This document shows positions 52,478 through 64,000 of a DNA stretch of 64,000 nucleotides, piece by piece. Location: NCBI GenBank assembly GCA_019916065.1, contig CM034238.1, positions 4,862,199 through 4,926,198 of the forward strand, given 5' to 3'. Below the pieces are notes generated by a model. It was not told the origin of the DNA. It worked only from the letters and a program-made list of their open reading frames with translations, and searched no databases. Position 1 is the stretch's first letter, and each line of letters begins with the position of its first letter. Position numbers and translations under genes: made by a program. This DNA comes from Vitellaria paradoxa (lineage: Eukaryota; Streptophyta; Magnoliopsida; Ericales; Sapotaceae).

Positions 52478-53472
52478 GATAGATAGATAGCCAACACGCA
52501 AAAGGAAATCGGATCCGGAAGCTTACGTGTTTTGCTAAAGGAAAGAGTGGTGTGTCCGCCCGCCACCATTTACTCTCTGTTTTTAAATAAGGTTTTGTTT
52601 GGTTGCAAAATTTTCTTTTCTTTATTTTCTTACCGTTTTCAATTTTGACTTTTACTTTAATCACATGTATATTTTTAAAATAAAAATGATATTTTGTTGA
52701 AATATTTGTCATCAAAATTATTATGCTAAAATTTAGTTAAAAAAATTATGCTAAAATGATGTAATGACCGTATTTTTTTTTCCAATAAAAAGGTATTCCA
52801 GTAAATAATTTCTTTTAAATTGATTATTCTTATAAAAACAATCATTGTATAAAAAATTAAGAATTTATTACAAGATCAAAACTTAAATTATGGATAAACA
52901 TCACTTTAATCTCTTAAATAAAAAAACTACATGTTGATTTGTTTAACAATTAATCTGTAAGTGCTGCTTTAATTTCATAATAATTTTTAGAAATTTTTAA
53001 AAATTTATAAAGATTTTTAGAAATTTACAGTAAACTAAACAGAATCTTTATATATCTATATATTAACTTTAATTGAATATTAACTTAAAAATTTTTGCCA
53101 CGTGGCTTCAGAGACAATTTTTTTTCCCTCCAATTAATTGGCCTTATCTTCGCAAAATTAAATTCAGCATGCGAGACATAAAAATTTTTATTTAATTTTT
53201 AAATAAATTAATTATTTAATACATTAACAAAATTTTAAAATTAATAATAAATACGGTAAAATATAATTATAAAACTAATTATTTAATATAACGAGACAAT
53301 TATAAAAAAATGGGATGTGCGTGCAACATGTGTTGTTTGTTACCATACAAAGTAACCTAATGGGAGAAGAGGTATGATATACAAACAAAAGAGATTGTCG
53401 AATTGGAGTCTTGTACTTTAAAACAAACCATATATGACTATTATGTAGTTTTTAATTACAAATATACGATCA

Positions 53473-53508
<36 letters not shown>

Positions 53509-53883
53509 TTTCCATAAATTATTTTAATTGTAACTTTCTTTTTGGCTATAATTAGATTTTGTCATTATATATAAGTAGGGCTATGAATTCGGCACCCCTT
53601 TGTCGGGCTTTCTTCTTCATTTTCTTTCTCAAGGATGGATTGATTAATAGCACTGAATTATCATAGTTTGAGATATATAAAAAAATGTTGGCATTTTTGA
53701 AATTTTAAATATGCTTTGCATAATTTTTAGAAATTGCTTATTGATATGTTGTGATTAAAATAGGTTTTTTTTTTTTTTTTTTTTACTAATGATATTTATT
53801 TTAGTAATTGTTCTTGAAAGTATGTTCAAACTGTAGCCTAAAAAAGATTAACTATTGAAAACATCAAAATAACATTTTTTATA

Positions 53884-54023
53884 GAGTGTATTTGGAATAA
53901 TAAAAAGTGAGATAAAGTTAAATAAGTTGTGGGTTCGTAATTTGTGCAGTGAAATAAAAAAATGAATAATTTTTAAAAATTTTCATAAATTTTCAGCGTT
54001 TTATCTCAGGCCAAACGTACCCA
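53884..54023. mobile_element. MITE, family A copy
   Basis: Starts GAGTGTATTTGGAATAAT, contains AAAAGTGAGATAAAGTTA and GTTCGTAATTTGTGCAGTGA, ends GCCAAACGTACCCA before TAA. Confidence 0.65.
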
Positions 54024-54104
54024 TAATATCATAATGTAATTATAATATATGTACATAAATAGTGCACTCAAAATTTTTAAACAATTTCACATAAGGCACT
54101 TTAT

Positions 54105-54329
54105 GCTTATATTTGGAGTGCCAAATTTTGTCAAATCTAACATTATTGAGTGTTTAATGTATTTTTCAAAAAGACTAGAAATTTTTTGAGAAAATTGAAA
54201 AAAATTAAAGAAAGTTAGAAAATCTTGAAAAAAGTGAGTAAAAATTAAAAAATTTTGAAGACTTTTTGGTGCGAAGAAAGTTGAAAAAACTAGAATTTTT
54301 TTTTATATTTTTTGACACACCAAACTTAT
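54105..54329. mobile_element. MITE, family D-like copy
   Basis: About 225 bp starting GCTTATATTTGGAGTGCC and ending TTGACACACCAAACTTATG. The interior is rich in GAAAATTGAAAAAA words, as in 50757-51149. Confidence 0.5.
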
Positions 54330-54764
54330 GAATGAATCTTGCAAATGCAACGAGTTAATATAGATGAAAAATTGTTACTCTAGCAAAACTTTTATTCAAT
54401 ATTTTGTAGTAAAATAACGCGGCAGCACAATATAGTTATTGTAAAAAAAAGTATTTTATTGAATTAATAAATAGGTCGCTCTCACCTTACCTTTACTTGA
54501 ATTCCATCCCTTTTTTTTCTTCCACTCTTTGCTATCAAATTTTATTTGGAAATTTGATAATCATCTAATTTTTTTTTTTTTTTGGGGGGGGGAATAATCT
54601 TCTACATTGTTACCTCACGCTCATTATTCAGCATGAGATCGTGGCAGGGTTGGAAGTATATGGCTCGTGAAAACAACCACGAGGTCACTCTCGTGCAAGT
54701 CTCATTCCTTTTTCTTTTTTTTTTTTTCTTCATTTTCTTTTTTTTTTTTAAATTTAATATGTTT

Positions 54765-55250
54765 TGTGTACACTCACACTGACCATTCGCTGTCCTCGAT
54801 CCCCGTTCTTTTTTTTTTTTTTTTTTTGGGTTTACACTAGCATTAATTCATGTTCTTTGTTCTTGGCTCACATTTGAGAAGTCAACACCGCTAATCCTCG
54901 TGACTACCAGAGATAAACTCACTTTGTGTAGGCAGGGTGTGAGTAATAAAAAAGCGAGGTAAATTGAAATAAGTTGTGAGGTTGTAATTCGTGTAATGAG
55001 ATAAAAAATAATAATTTTTAAATATTTTTAGAAAGTTTTAAAAATTTTTAGAGATTTATAATAAACCAAAGGTATTATATAATATAATACACAGACATTG
55101 ACAATTTGCTGTCCTCGATTCCCATGCATTTTTTTTTTTTTTTGGGTTACACTTGCACTAATTCATGTTCTTTATTCTTAGCTGTGAAGTTTAAGAAGTC
55201 AACACCACTAATCCTCATAACTACCAAAAAAAACTCACTTTGTGTAGATA
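54765..55250. repeat. Direct duplication split by a MITE
   Basis: 54765-54933 and about 55090-55250 share CGCTGTCCTCGAT-CCC, a long T run, AATTCATGTTCTTT and AAGTCAACACC-CTAATCCTC in the same order. A family A MITE (about 54934-55074; the TTTGG of its left end is lost) lies between them. Confidence 0.7.
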
Positions 55251-55359
55251 ACTAAGTTTAGTTGAAATTGCTTAATTTTATGGAGACTTGATCAATAAAG
55301 ACTGTCTTTTTTTTTTTTTTTTTGGTTGACTTAGGGTTGGTTAGTGCACAAAGAAAACA

Positions 55360-55935
55360 AATTAATTTTTTACAAATTTTCTCTAATTTTCTCCAACAAA
55401 CATAATACCAACTTTCTCCAACTTTTAATAATTTTTTTTAACTTTCTCTAACTTTTATAGATTTTTATTAAACACCCAACTAACAAGTAAAGTATCACGT
55501 GTTAATTGATGGTGCAAAGTTGTATTTTTTTTTTTTAAATTTTTGTAGCACCAAACAATGAAAAACTAATTTTTACAAATTTTCTCTAATTTTCTCCAAC
55601 AAATATAAGCTCCGTTTGGAGCTAAACAAAATAAAATAAAATCCTACAAACACGAATTACGAGACAGTAAAATTTAAATTCTTCACTCACTACACGAATT
55701 ACGAGATATTTACTTTTACAATTTTATTTTATTTTATACATTTTTATACAACTCCAAACACACCCATAATACCAACTTTCTCCAACTTTTAATAATTTTC
55801 TTTAATTTTTTCTAACTTTCTCTAACTTTTATAAATTTTTATTAAACACCTAACTAACAAATAAAGTGTCATGTGTTAATTAAAAGTGCAAAGTTGTATT
55901 TTATTTTTTCAATTTTTTAGAGCACCAAACGACGC
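55360..55935. repeat. Direct duplication, second copy holding a MITE
   Basis: About 200 bp at 55360-55560 (TTTTTACAAATTTTCTCTAA, TACCAACTTTCTCCAAC, GTGTTAATT) is repeated at 55570-55935. The second copy is interrupted by the 55609-55766 element, so the first copy shows the empty site (TAA at 55403-55405). Confidence 0.85.
55609..55766. mobile_element. MITE, family A reference copy with exact target site
   Basis: 158 bp, ends GCTCCGTTTGGAGC and (inverted) TGGGTGTGTTTGGAGT, flanked by TAA (55606-55608 and 55767-55769). Two ACGAATTACGAGA words repeat inside. The paralogous empty site at 55403 proves the boundaries. Confidence 0.85.
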
Positions 55936-56653
55936 CTTGAAATGTACAGATCAATTTGAGTAGTTGTCAACTATTTAGAATTCTAAATTATTGAGTAAAA
56001 ACTTCAACAGATAATCATTAAAAAAAAATAAAGAATAACAATATGTACGTGATTAATCATCATTCAAGGGCATGTTTCCCTTGATCCATGACTGACCTCG
56101 CTTTCGGGGCAAGAAACGGAGTGGTTGGTAGAGATTAATTAGTCAATAAAGGATTGCAGTACTGGATTTCTTGTGGAGGACCTGCATTAGAGTAGGCAAC
56201 CTTACACTCAAGTCAATGCCGGTGATTAATGGCAATTAATTACTAGCTGGAAAAATAATAAAAAAAATAAAATAATAATAAATTCATTCAAATTCATGAG
56301 ATTAATATATACCATTTTCAACATTCCCAGGCAAGCCAATCACTGTATTAGTAAGCAAAATCAAAGGGGAAAAACCATAAATATTATTAGAATAATTAAA
56401 CTACTGAAAAGTATAAAGTTTGCTTGGTCAAATCTGCTCCAGTTCATAAGTAAGACAAAACTTGATATTTTGTCGCCGTTATAGCTATGTGTGTGTCTAT
56501 ATATATATATTCACATCTTTAGTAGCATAAACAGTTATTTTTCTAGACTTTTCCTCTTATTTGAGACCCTTAAAACTTATTAATTAGGTAAATTATTTGG
56601 TTTTCAAATTAATCTTGATACCTTCTTTTGATATGATTGTTGTATATAATGTG

Positions 56654-56690
<37 letters not shown>

Positions 56691-57440
56691 GTATAGGGGA
56701 TGTGTGATTATTATGTTATTTATGCAATTTAATCAATTAGATATACAAAAGAGTTAGGATTAATATAAAAAGAAAATGATAATGAACGTGAAAATTTTGA
56801 AATGCGTGAAGTGACTTAAAGTAGGGGTAATTTTTGAAAGTCGTTTGATTCAAACTTTAAGGTTAGTGAGAGATATAAAAGTAAAATATAATATTATGAT
56901 TAAATTTTTGAAATATGTGTAATTTAAGATGGTAGTTGGAAATTGATTGATTCAAAATTTAATACTGTGGGCAAGTTGAAGGGTATCATAGACTATTGAA
57001 AAATTTTCAATCAAAATTAAGGATTATTAATGAATCAACCTAGGCCGTTTTTATTGTTAAAATTTGGTATTAGCTATTGCCAGAGCAAAACAAATTTGGA
57101 AACCTAGTGGGAGTCATATTCACCATTTCAATTATATATATATATATATATATAATATGCGGCTCTGGCCATGACCATTTTCCCATTCAAAAAACCAAAC
57201 TAGCATGGCTTGAGTTTTCTGTTTCTACTCTTTTGACTATAGGTACCCTACCAACCATGATATTAATTAAGTCAATCTTGTTGTTCTCCTTAGGTTTTTT
57301 TTTTTTTTTCCTTTTTTCTTTTCATCTTCTGATTTTTTTAGTAGTTACCAATATTATAGTTTAGTACATAGGCTCCGTTTAATAATATTTTTGTTTTCTG
57401 TTTTATTGTTTATATTTTCAAAATTTTGTAAACTAGTAAC

Positions 57441-58071
57441 TAGGAGTGATACCGGTCCGGTTTGGTTCGGTTTTGGGTTATTTATGGGACTGGACCAGAT
57501 TTTCGGTTTGAAAATTTTTAAAACCGAAACCGGTTGATATAATTCAGTTTCGGTTCAATCGGTTTCGGTCCGGTTTCCATTCGGTTTCGGTTTCAATCCG
57601 CTTTCCATTATAGGCTACAATTTTGAGCCAAGCCTAATATAAAAAAATTCAATTCTAGCCCAATATATTTAAAAACTTATAAAAATTACATTAATATGGC
57701 TTTCAAGCTTATTACGAACTTAAAAAATATTTTCACCTCTAACCTAATTTTCAGTCATGGCTCAGTTTCCTCCAATGTGGCATTGTAAGTAATTGGTGGG
57801 TGTAGTCCAGTGGTAAAGTCATCACTTGAAAACTTTGGGATCTTGAGTTCGAGTCTCAACCACTATATTTTGCTACACACTCGTATTATAACCAGTTCGG
57901 TCATGTCTAATTCGGTTTTAAAGCCCTCAAAATCGGAAACTAAACCAGTTTCAAAAAATTAAAATTTTTTAAACCGAAACCAAACCAGATTTTAAAAAAT
58001 CAGTTTACAAAATTTGGTTCAGTCTGATTTTTTCAGTCGGTCTGGTTTTTTAGTTTTTTATAACACCCCTA
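57441..58071. mobile_element. hAT-type non-autonomous element
   Basis: 631 bp with ends TAGGAGTGATACC and (inverted) TAGGGGTGTTATA, flanked by a perfect 8-bp duplication CTAGTAAC (57433-57440 and 58072-58079). Subterminal regions are full of CGGTTTCGGT/AACCGAAACC words in both orientations, as in hAT elements whose transposase binds short subterminal repeats. It carries a tRNA-like segment but no transposase. Confidence 0.85.
57794..57866 (+). other. tRNA-like segment inside the hAT element
   Basis: TGTAGTCCAGTGGTAAAG fits a pol III A box, and TTGAGTTCGAGTCTCAA fits a B box with a perfect 5-bp T stem. The spacing is that of a tRNA. The acceptor stem does not pair well, so it is more likely a SINE head or a decayed tRNA than a working gene. 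Confidence 0.45.
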
Positions 58072-60867
58072 CTAGTAACAGAAACATATTTGTTAAATCT
58101 ATTTACGTTTTTTTTTATTTTTTAAAAAATAAAAACTTAAATAAAAAAAAGTAAACAGAGAAATGTGTTTTTCACTCTCTGTGTTTTTTCTGTTATAAAC
58201 ATTTTGTCAATTCTAATATTTTATCCATTTTTGTTACATCATATTAAAATAAATTATTTTATTCAAATATTTTATTAAACTAAATTATTTTTAATAAATA
58301 ATAATTAAATTAATATGTAATATCTATTATTAGTTTATTTCTAATAAATAATTAATTAAATTAGTTAATTTAATTAATAAGAAATATATGTTATTAAATT
58401 ATTTTTAATAAATATTATAATTAATTTATTTAATTTAATAATTAATTTAAAATAATGAATTTAAATAATATTAAATTATTTTATTAAATTATTTTTAATA
58501 AATAATATAATTAAATTATAATTAATATATTTTATATTTACTAGATTAAATGATATAATATTTATATTTTATTCAATTGTTTTTAATAAATAATATAATT
58601 AATTAAATTAATGTAAAATGTATTTATTAAATTCAATTAACTTTTAAAAAACTAATAAAACTAAATATTTTATGAAAATAAAAAAGTAGTAATTATAAAT
58701 AAAATTATATTTACAAATGCAGTTCCAGTTTTCATTTCAGAAAAAGAAAATGATAACGAAAGATAAAAAACAGAAAATATAAGCATAAGCAGAAAAACGA
58801 CAATGTTATTAAACGGTCCCATAAAACTTATATCTAATAACAAATTATCGAATAAAACACTCTTGCAAATATATATTCGTTAGTTAACAGAAACATATTC
58901 GTGATTTATAATAATTAGTGGAGATTAAAATATAATTTTTAAATGAGTGGGGACAAAAAAATAAAAAAGCAAAGGGTAATAGTATAATATCTAAATAAAT
59001 AATTAGAGATAAAAATAATAAGATATAAGTGTAATTTTTTATTTGATAGGGAACTATTACCGTTAGGGCTCATGTAAGTCGACTCTTATCCCTTAACATT
59101 AAGGGGTATTTGGCTTATTAAATTATATATAAAAAGAAATTAACTTTTATTAATTTTTTTAACTTTTTTAATTTTATTCACTAAACACAAAATCAATTTT
59201 TACTAATTTTCTTTAACTTTTATCAAATTTTACTAATTTTTATCAACTTTTATTAACTTTTACAAATTCTTAATAAATATTTAATACTCAAAAAGTAGTA
59301 CTTTTTACCAACTTTACTGATTTTTTTTAACTTTTATTAATTTTCATCAATTTTTACTAATTTTTACAAATTCTTATGAAATACTTAATACTCGAAAAGT
59401 AATGACACGTGTCAATTTGATGTGCAAAATTATGTGCAAAATTGATAAAATTTTGCACAGCAAACTGTGCTAAATTAAAATCAAGACAAATTTCACAATA
59501 TGAAACTAATATCACTCAAATTATCTTTTACAAAATAAGAATTCAATAATATATTATATATATATATATATATGCATATATACAAGTGAAAATCATAAAC
59601 CAACATAGCATTCAGAGCACCACAGATTTTTTTTTTCCAGCTGAGGTCGTAGGAATGAGATGTGTATATTATAGCAACCAAATTTGAAATAGGCAGTACT
59701 ATGATTTAATTATAAATGTTAAGATGTGATTTTTAGAGAGTTTGGTGGAAGTTGGACAATAAGATGTATCACATTGCTTTCACATATTTAATTTGAATAC
59801 CGACCTTTGCGGTGGACTTTAATTATTAGTCTTCGTTTTCTACCCTAACCATCTTAGTTTTATATCAATAATACGTACGTACCCTCAGGCTATTCACAGA
59901 AAATTCAGATTTTCAATAGAGATTTCGTTTCAGACGTCGATTATAATTAATTAAGTGGGGGCAACTATAGCAGTATTTGGGATTTTTTTTTTTTTTACTT
60001 CCTTATATATATATATATAATATCTAACTTAATTTAAAAAAAATGATAAATACATTCTATCATTAACTTTTTCCACTGTACAGTACCGATTCTTTCCATT
60101 AAACTCATTACGAGGCGAGAAAACTAATGAAAGAATGTATATATTCTTACTCTAATTCTGGAATTTGATAAATATATATATTCAGACACAAATAGGTGGA
60201 TTACTTTTTCACTTAATGTATTGAAAATAAAGGAAAGAAACCATTGGTCATGCTGTATTATTTTGACCTTTTCTATTAAATAATATTGTAGTCGTCTCGT
60301 TCAACATAAGCATGCTGCGAAATAATGGAAAATGAAGGTTTCTTGACAACAATAATAGCGTCAACTCAAACCACAATTCGACAAGCGCATGCGTTTGTGG
60401 TGCGAGAAAGTGAGATCAATTGAGGAGCAGTTGAAAGCTGAAACTTGCAAGATTATGCATACATACATACATATATATATATATATAGCTATACATATAG
60501 AGAGAGATTATGCATACATATATAGATATATACATATACATATATATATATATATATCTATATATACGTGGAAATTTGGGTTTGGTGGTGTGAATAGCAT
60601 AGCGAAGTGACATGTTTAACTCAGTAACATTTCCGAACTAGGTTGACCATCTTTCTGTTGAGTGTATAACAGTGTAAGCCAACCAGTGCTGAAAAAAATA
60701 TGCCCGTTCTGATTGCATGATGGAGGTTGACCTCTGATCTATTGTTATCTGGCGGCTAGTTTGATCAAAAGTGGCGGCCAAAATCAAATGAAATTCTTCG
60801 CATTACAATAGACTTTGGGTTAATTTATAATTTAGATTTGTATAAAATTTCTTTAAATTGGACTTCT

Positions 60868-60962
60868 TTTTCTTTTTTTTTTTTTAATAATGAGAATGTG
60901 GAATTAGAACACAATTGCTCTAACTAAAGAGACTCGGTAGTGCTGCACCCGATAACGGAGAA
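60868..60962 (-). mobile_element. tRNA-derived SINE-like fragment
   Basis: On the minus strand: an A-box-like CTCTTTAGTTAGAGCAATTG, a B-box-like GTGTTCTAATTCC about 20 bp later, then an A-rich tail (a T run at about 60871-60886 on the plus strand). Confidence 0.45.
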
Positions 60963-61090
60963 ATATTACTGGAGCTGCATGCTGTGATTGGTCCCACTTG
61001 AACGCACAAATGTTGAAGGAGGAATTCAACTTTCAACGGGGAGTGGAAGTAAATTTAGATAAAACATCTAGGTGCCCGAAACATTTATAG

Positions 61091-61239
61091 GATTCGTTTG
61101 GTTTGAAAAAAAATTCTAAAAAATTTTATAAATATCTGTTAATTTTATATCACATCAACTTTTTTCTTTCATTGCACGTATTACGAACTCTTAATTTATC
61201 TCAATTTTTTTTCACTTTTTCTTACTCCAAACAACCCCA
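61091..61239. mobile_element. MITE, family A copy (inverse orientation)
   Basis: Starts GATTCGTTTGGTTTG, contains CATTGCACGTATTACGAACT, ends ACTCCAAACAACCCCA before TAA. Confidence 0.6.
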
Positions 61240-61295
61240 TAATGGATCAATAAAAATTTACCATGTAATAATATTTTATATTTTTTTATACATAA

Positions 61296-61422
61296 GGTGT
61301 GTTTAGAGTAATAAAAAGTGAGATAAATCGTGAATTCGTAATTTATGCAGTGATATAAAAATAAAAAATTTTTTAAAATTTTTTAAAAATTTCAAAAATT
61401 TATAATAAATCAAACGGAGCTA
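61296..61422. mobile_element. MITE, family A copy
   Basis: Starts GGTGTGTTTAGAGTAATAAA, contains AAGTGAGATAAATCGTGAAT and TTCGTAATTTATGCAGTGA, ends AATCAAACGGAGC. Confidence 0.65.
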
Positions 61423-61911
61423 TAATTTCATCACAATATAAGATATTATTACGTGATATATATTTATTAACCCTTCTCATAACAAAAACTATTTAAATAA
61501 TTCATTTCTGAAATTGTTATGGTCTATTGACATAAATCTTTTTGTTCCTTTACAGCGAAGAAAAAAAAAATCGTTTCATTCCAATCTTTTTCCCTACGCC
61601 ATTTTCTCCCGAAACAAATATTAAAGTTACGTACAAGGTTTTGTATATATATATATATATATATGGTGGCCCAAGTCATCAATGTAGAAAACATCACTAG
61701 CAAACCCAGATGGTTGGCTGGCACAGCCACGTACAGCCTGCATTTCGCTTCTGATCAGAAATTGACTATGAGCGAAACATGGCCTTGCCCATAAATGCCG
61801 TGGCAGTGTTAACGCGTGGATGGCAGGGCACATGCACCACGTACAACCGATTCTCTAATTTCATAGCCTCAAGGTCAGGACACCCATAACTTTATTGTCA
61901 TTAAAGAGTAA

Positions 61912-62447
61912 GCTCCGTTTGGAAAGCGATATACTTTCTAAATTTCTATTTTTTTATTTTTTTTAATTAATTAAAATTATTTTTTACATTTTAAATTTCT
62001 TTTAAATCATGAAAAATAAATATGTCAACAAATAAAAAATAAAAAAGTTAGTTACTAAAAATCAATTTTTTCTTCTCAAACATTAAAAAAATTGATATTT
62101 TAGTAACTAATTAATATCCAGATACTAAAAAAAACAAATTTTTTCAAACTAAGCCTAATATATATTTAGTTAGTATAATATAAAAATACCAATTTTATTG
62201 TTTTGTGAAACTAAGCCTAATGTTGGGTATTAGGCTTAATTTATCAATGTTGGGTAATAATGTTGGATATTATTGTCTTCAAGCCTAATATACCCAACAT
62301 TATACCCACTTTTTTTTTCAAACTAAGCCTAATATACCCAGCATTATTGTCTTCAAGTCTTTTGTGAAAAGAATCATGCATAACCTGTTGTGCTATTTAA
62401 TTTAAAATGTTGGGTAATAAATTAAAAATAATATGGTAATAACATAT
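61912..62447. other. Inverted-repeat-rich AT block
   Basis: Opens after TAA with GCTCCGTTTGG, like a family A end, but the rest differs. TTGGGTATTAGGCTT (62222-62236) and AAGCCTAATATACCCAA (62281-62297) can form a hairpin, and AAGCCTAATAT recurs several times. Possibly a decayed transposon. No gene. Confidence 0.45.
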
Positions 62448-62574
62448 AGGGTGTGTTTGGAGTGCTATAAAGTGAAATAAGTTATGGGTTTGTAATTTGT
62501 GCAGTGAGATAAAAAATAAATAACTTTTAGAAATTTTTAGATATTTTCAATGATTTATAACAAATCAAACGGAG

Positions 62575-62578
<4 letters not shown>
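62448..62578. mobile_element. MITE, family A copy
   Basis: Starts AGGGTGTGTTTGGAGTG, contains AAGTGAAATAAGTTATGGGT and TTTGTAATTTGTGCAGTGAG, ends ACAAATCAAACGGAGTC. Immediately followed by a TA microsatellite. Confidence 0.65.
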
Positions 62579-62609
<31 letters not shown>

Positions 62610-62700
62610 GATCAGTTTATATGCATCTCGACTAATAAGATTATGAATGACAAAAATATGTTATGAGGTGATAAAAGGTATACATCAATTGATAAATTAA

Positions 62701-63216
62701 GGGTGTGTTTAGAGTGATAAAAAGTGAAATAAAATGTGGTTTGAGGAAACTTTTTACGTTTGGCGCACACGACTCAAATTGCATTTTTTAGTTATGAATA
62801 ATAAGATTCTGTTCTGACGGATTGGATTTCCGTTTGAACGAATTCAAAATTTTAGGTAGTCATGACTTATTACACTATAATCCGTCTAAATGGTTTCTAC
62901 AATCCGTTTGGACGGAAGTTGGCCGCGTGAATCTATCAGAATGGTTTCTACAATCCGTTAGAACGATTTCTACGACCCCACAAAAAATAGTCAAAATAGG
63001 TGTCATTCGATAGTTTGGGAATTTATGGTAAGAATGGCGAAAAAAATTTTTGTTATTTGATTAATCGAATTCTAGTTATTGACTTTTTTTTTTCTTTTTT
63101 TGGAAAGATATTGAACTTGTTTTGAATTTTAAGAAGGTAAGAATGTTTAAAAATATATAGAGATTTTCAAAGGTTTTCAAAGATTTTCAGAGATTTTTGG
63201 TGCACCAAATGCACCC
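62701..63216. mobile_element. MITE with an unusual internal segment
   Basis: 516 bp with ends GGGTGTGTTTAGAG and (inverted) GGGTGCATTTGGTG, flanked by TAA (62698-62700 and 63217-63219). Bases 62805-62990 are GC-richer and include a repeated TGGTTTCTACAATCCGTT (62891 and 62942, 51 bp apart). The 63-codon frame there has no family resemblance. Confidence 0.7.
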
Positions 63217-64000
63217 TAAACAAAAATTAATTAAAGTAGTTCAATTGTATACGACAAGAATATATAAATGTGTTAAATAAATGAAGATTTAAATCTTAAA
63301 TAATATTATTAGAAATAATAAAAATTGGTGATTCATTGCTGCGTAATATGTGGAGAAAATAACCTTAACCGATCAAATTCAATGAGAAGGGAAAAAAAAA
63401 AGAAAAAAAAGAAGAGAGAGAGTTATGCATGGAGCCGCGTAGAGTCTTTTGTAAACTCTTAATTGGTTTGGGTTACTATGGAGATTGGTTTCCGTTTCTT
63501 GGTTTTCTTGTTTTAGCAACTCTTCGACGTAATCGCCTAGTCTATTCCCCGACTTTGATCAGAATCCACAACCCTTTTTTTTTTTTTTTTAGGTTGGGGG
63601 GTAATTAAGCTAAGAAAATCCACAACTTCTTGTCTAGATATTATAGAGTTCTTTAAGGTTTGCATATAATTAGTTTCGTGTAAAATCTGTTTGGTTGCTA
63701 AGAAATTCACAGGGAGAAAAAATGGAATTATGATCCTCTAGTTTTTGCTCTCTCAATGGAACCACTAGGCCAGTTCAGTTTCCTTTTTTTTTTTTTTTTT
63801 GTCGACTTTTGTTTTCATTTATTATGTTTCTGAAAATAAGAAATATTGAAATTAAAAAAATCATAAAATTTTTATATATATAAAGCCAATTGTTAAGAAT
63901 GTAGAAAGCAATTTAATTTACACCCCTTATCAAAAATATTTCTCCAAAACAAACACAATTTGTTTTTTTTAATATATTTTTAATATTAGAACAAAATTTA
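63217..64000. other. AT-rich intergenic DNA
   Basis: No gene recognised. Several T runs (63575-63592, 63784-63800) and a GGTTTGGGTTACTATGGAGA stretch of ordinary composition. Confidence 0.5.

Larger units (their letters stand above)
57371..58820. mobile_element. Larger inverted-repeat element hosting a hAT insertion
   Basis: Ends GGCTCCGTTTAATAATATT and (inverted) GGGACCGTTTAATAACATT. ATA is present next to both ends. Without the inner 631-bp element it would be about 810 bp, mostly AT-rich AATAATTAAATTA-type sequence. No coding capacity. Confidence 0.6.
52478..64000. other. Gene-poor, transposon-rich right end
   Basis: No convincing gene in 11.5 kb. It holds MITEs, a hAT-type element, local duplications and TA microsatellites (53477-53506, 56659-56687, 59555-59573, 62578-62606). 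Open frames here are mostly translated repeats. A GC-richer island at about 61660-61870 is unexplained. Confidence 0.6.

Noticed and set aside
57794..57866. Functional tRNA gene
   Set aside because: A and B boxes and T stem fit, but the acceptor stem does not pair and it sits inside a transposon.
60389..60613. Frames with YIYIH repeats on both strands
   Set aside because: Translations of ATAC/TATA microsatellites.

Overview
This window is plant nuclear DNA, very probably from a flowering plant. Its genes are split by AT-rich introns with GT..AG borders. The encoded proteins belong to plant families: PR-1, trichome-birefringence-like (TBL) acetyltransferases, CGR2/3 pectin methyltransferases, DUF21-CBS proteins, MUSTANG domesticated transposases and plant squalene epoxidase. 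The spaces between genes are AT-rich and packed with small inverted-repeat transposons. The species cannot be read from the sequence. Exon coordinates were worked out by hand from splice sites and family similarity; every model listed keeps an open frame with exon lengths that add up.

Layout. 0-9 kb: intergenic DNA with MITEs, a stray copy of one exon of the DUF21-CBS gene, then two PR-1 genes on the minus strand (a decayed copy at 5.9-6.5 kb and an intact one at 8.0-8.5 kb). 10.2-15.1 kb (minus): six-exon TBL acetyltransferase. 16.9-20.4 kb (minus): six-exon CGR-type pectin methyltransferase with a leader intron to about 21.2 kb. 21.2-26.4 kb: MITE-rich spacer. 26.4-31.9 kb (plus): eleven-exon DUF21-CBS (CNNM-like) membrane protein. 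33.2-34.9 kb (minus): single-exon MUSTANG gene with a probable leader intron to 37.0 kb. 38.8-40.7 kb (minus): 5'- and 3'-truncated squalene epoxidase copy. 41-46.7 kb: spacer with a CDC48-like fragment and nested MITEs. 46.8-52.3 kb (minus): intact eight-exon squalene epoxidase. 52.4-64 kb: no convincing gene, but informative transposon insertions, including a 631-bp hAT-type element with a perfect 8-bp target duplication.

Biology. TBL and CGR both modify wall polysaccharides in the Golgi (O-acetylation and pectin methyl-esterification). PR-1 is secreted and carries a CAPE-type C-terminal peptide. Squalene epoxidase starts sterol and triterpene synthesis at the ER. The PR-1 / TBL / DUF21-CBS grouping resembles, from memory, the Arabidopsis At2g14520-At2g14610 interval, so this may be an old conserved block. 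I found no evidence of a new multi-gene system. The most interesting signals are the transposed CNNM exon, the reading frame kept open in the truncated squalene epoxidase, the MUSTANG gene lacking a catalytic Asp, the broken PR-1 copy, and several nested MITEs with readable target sites.
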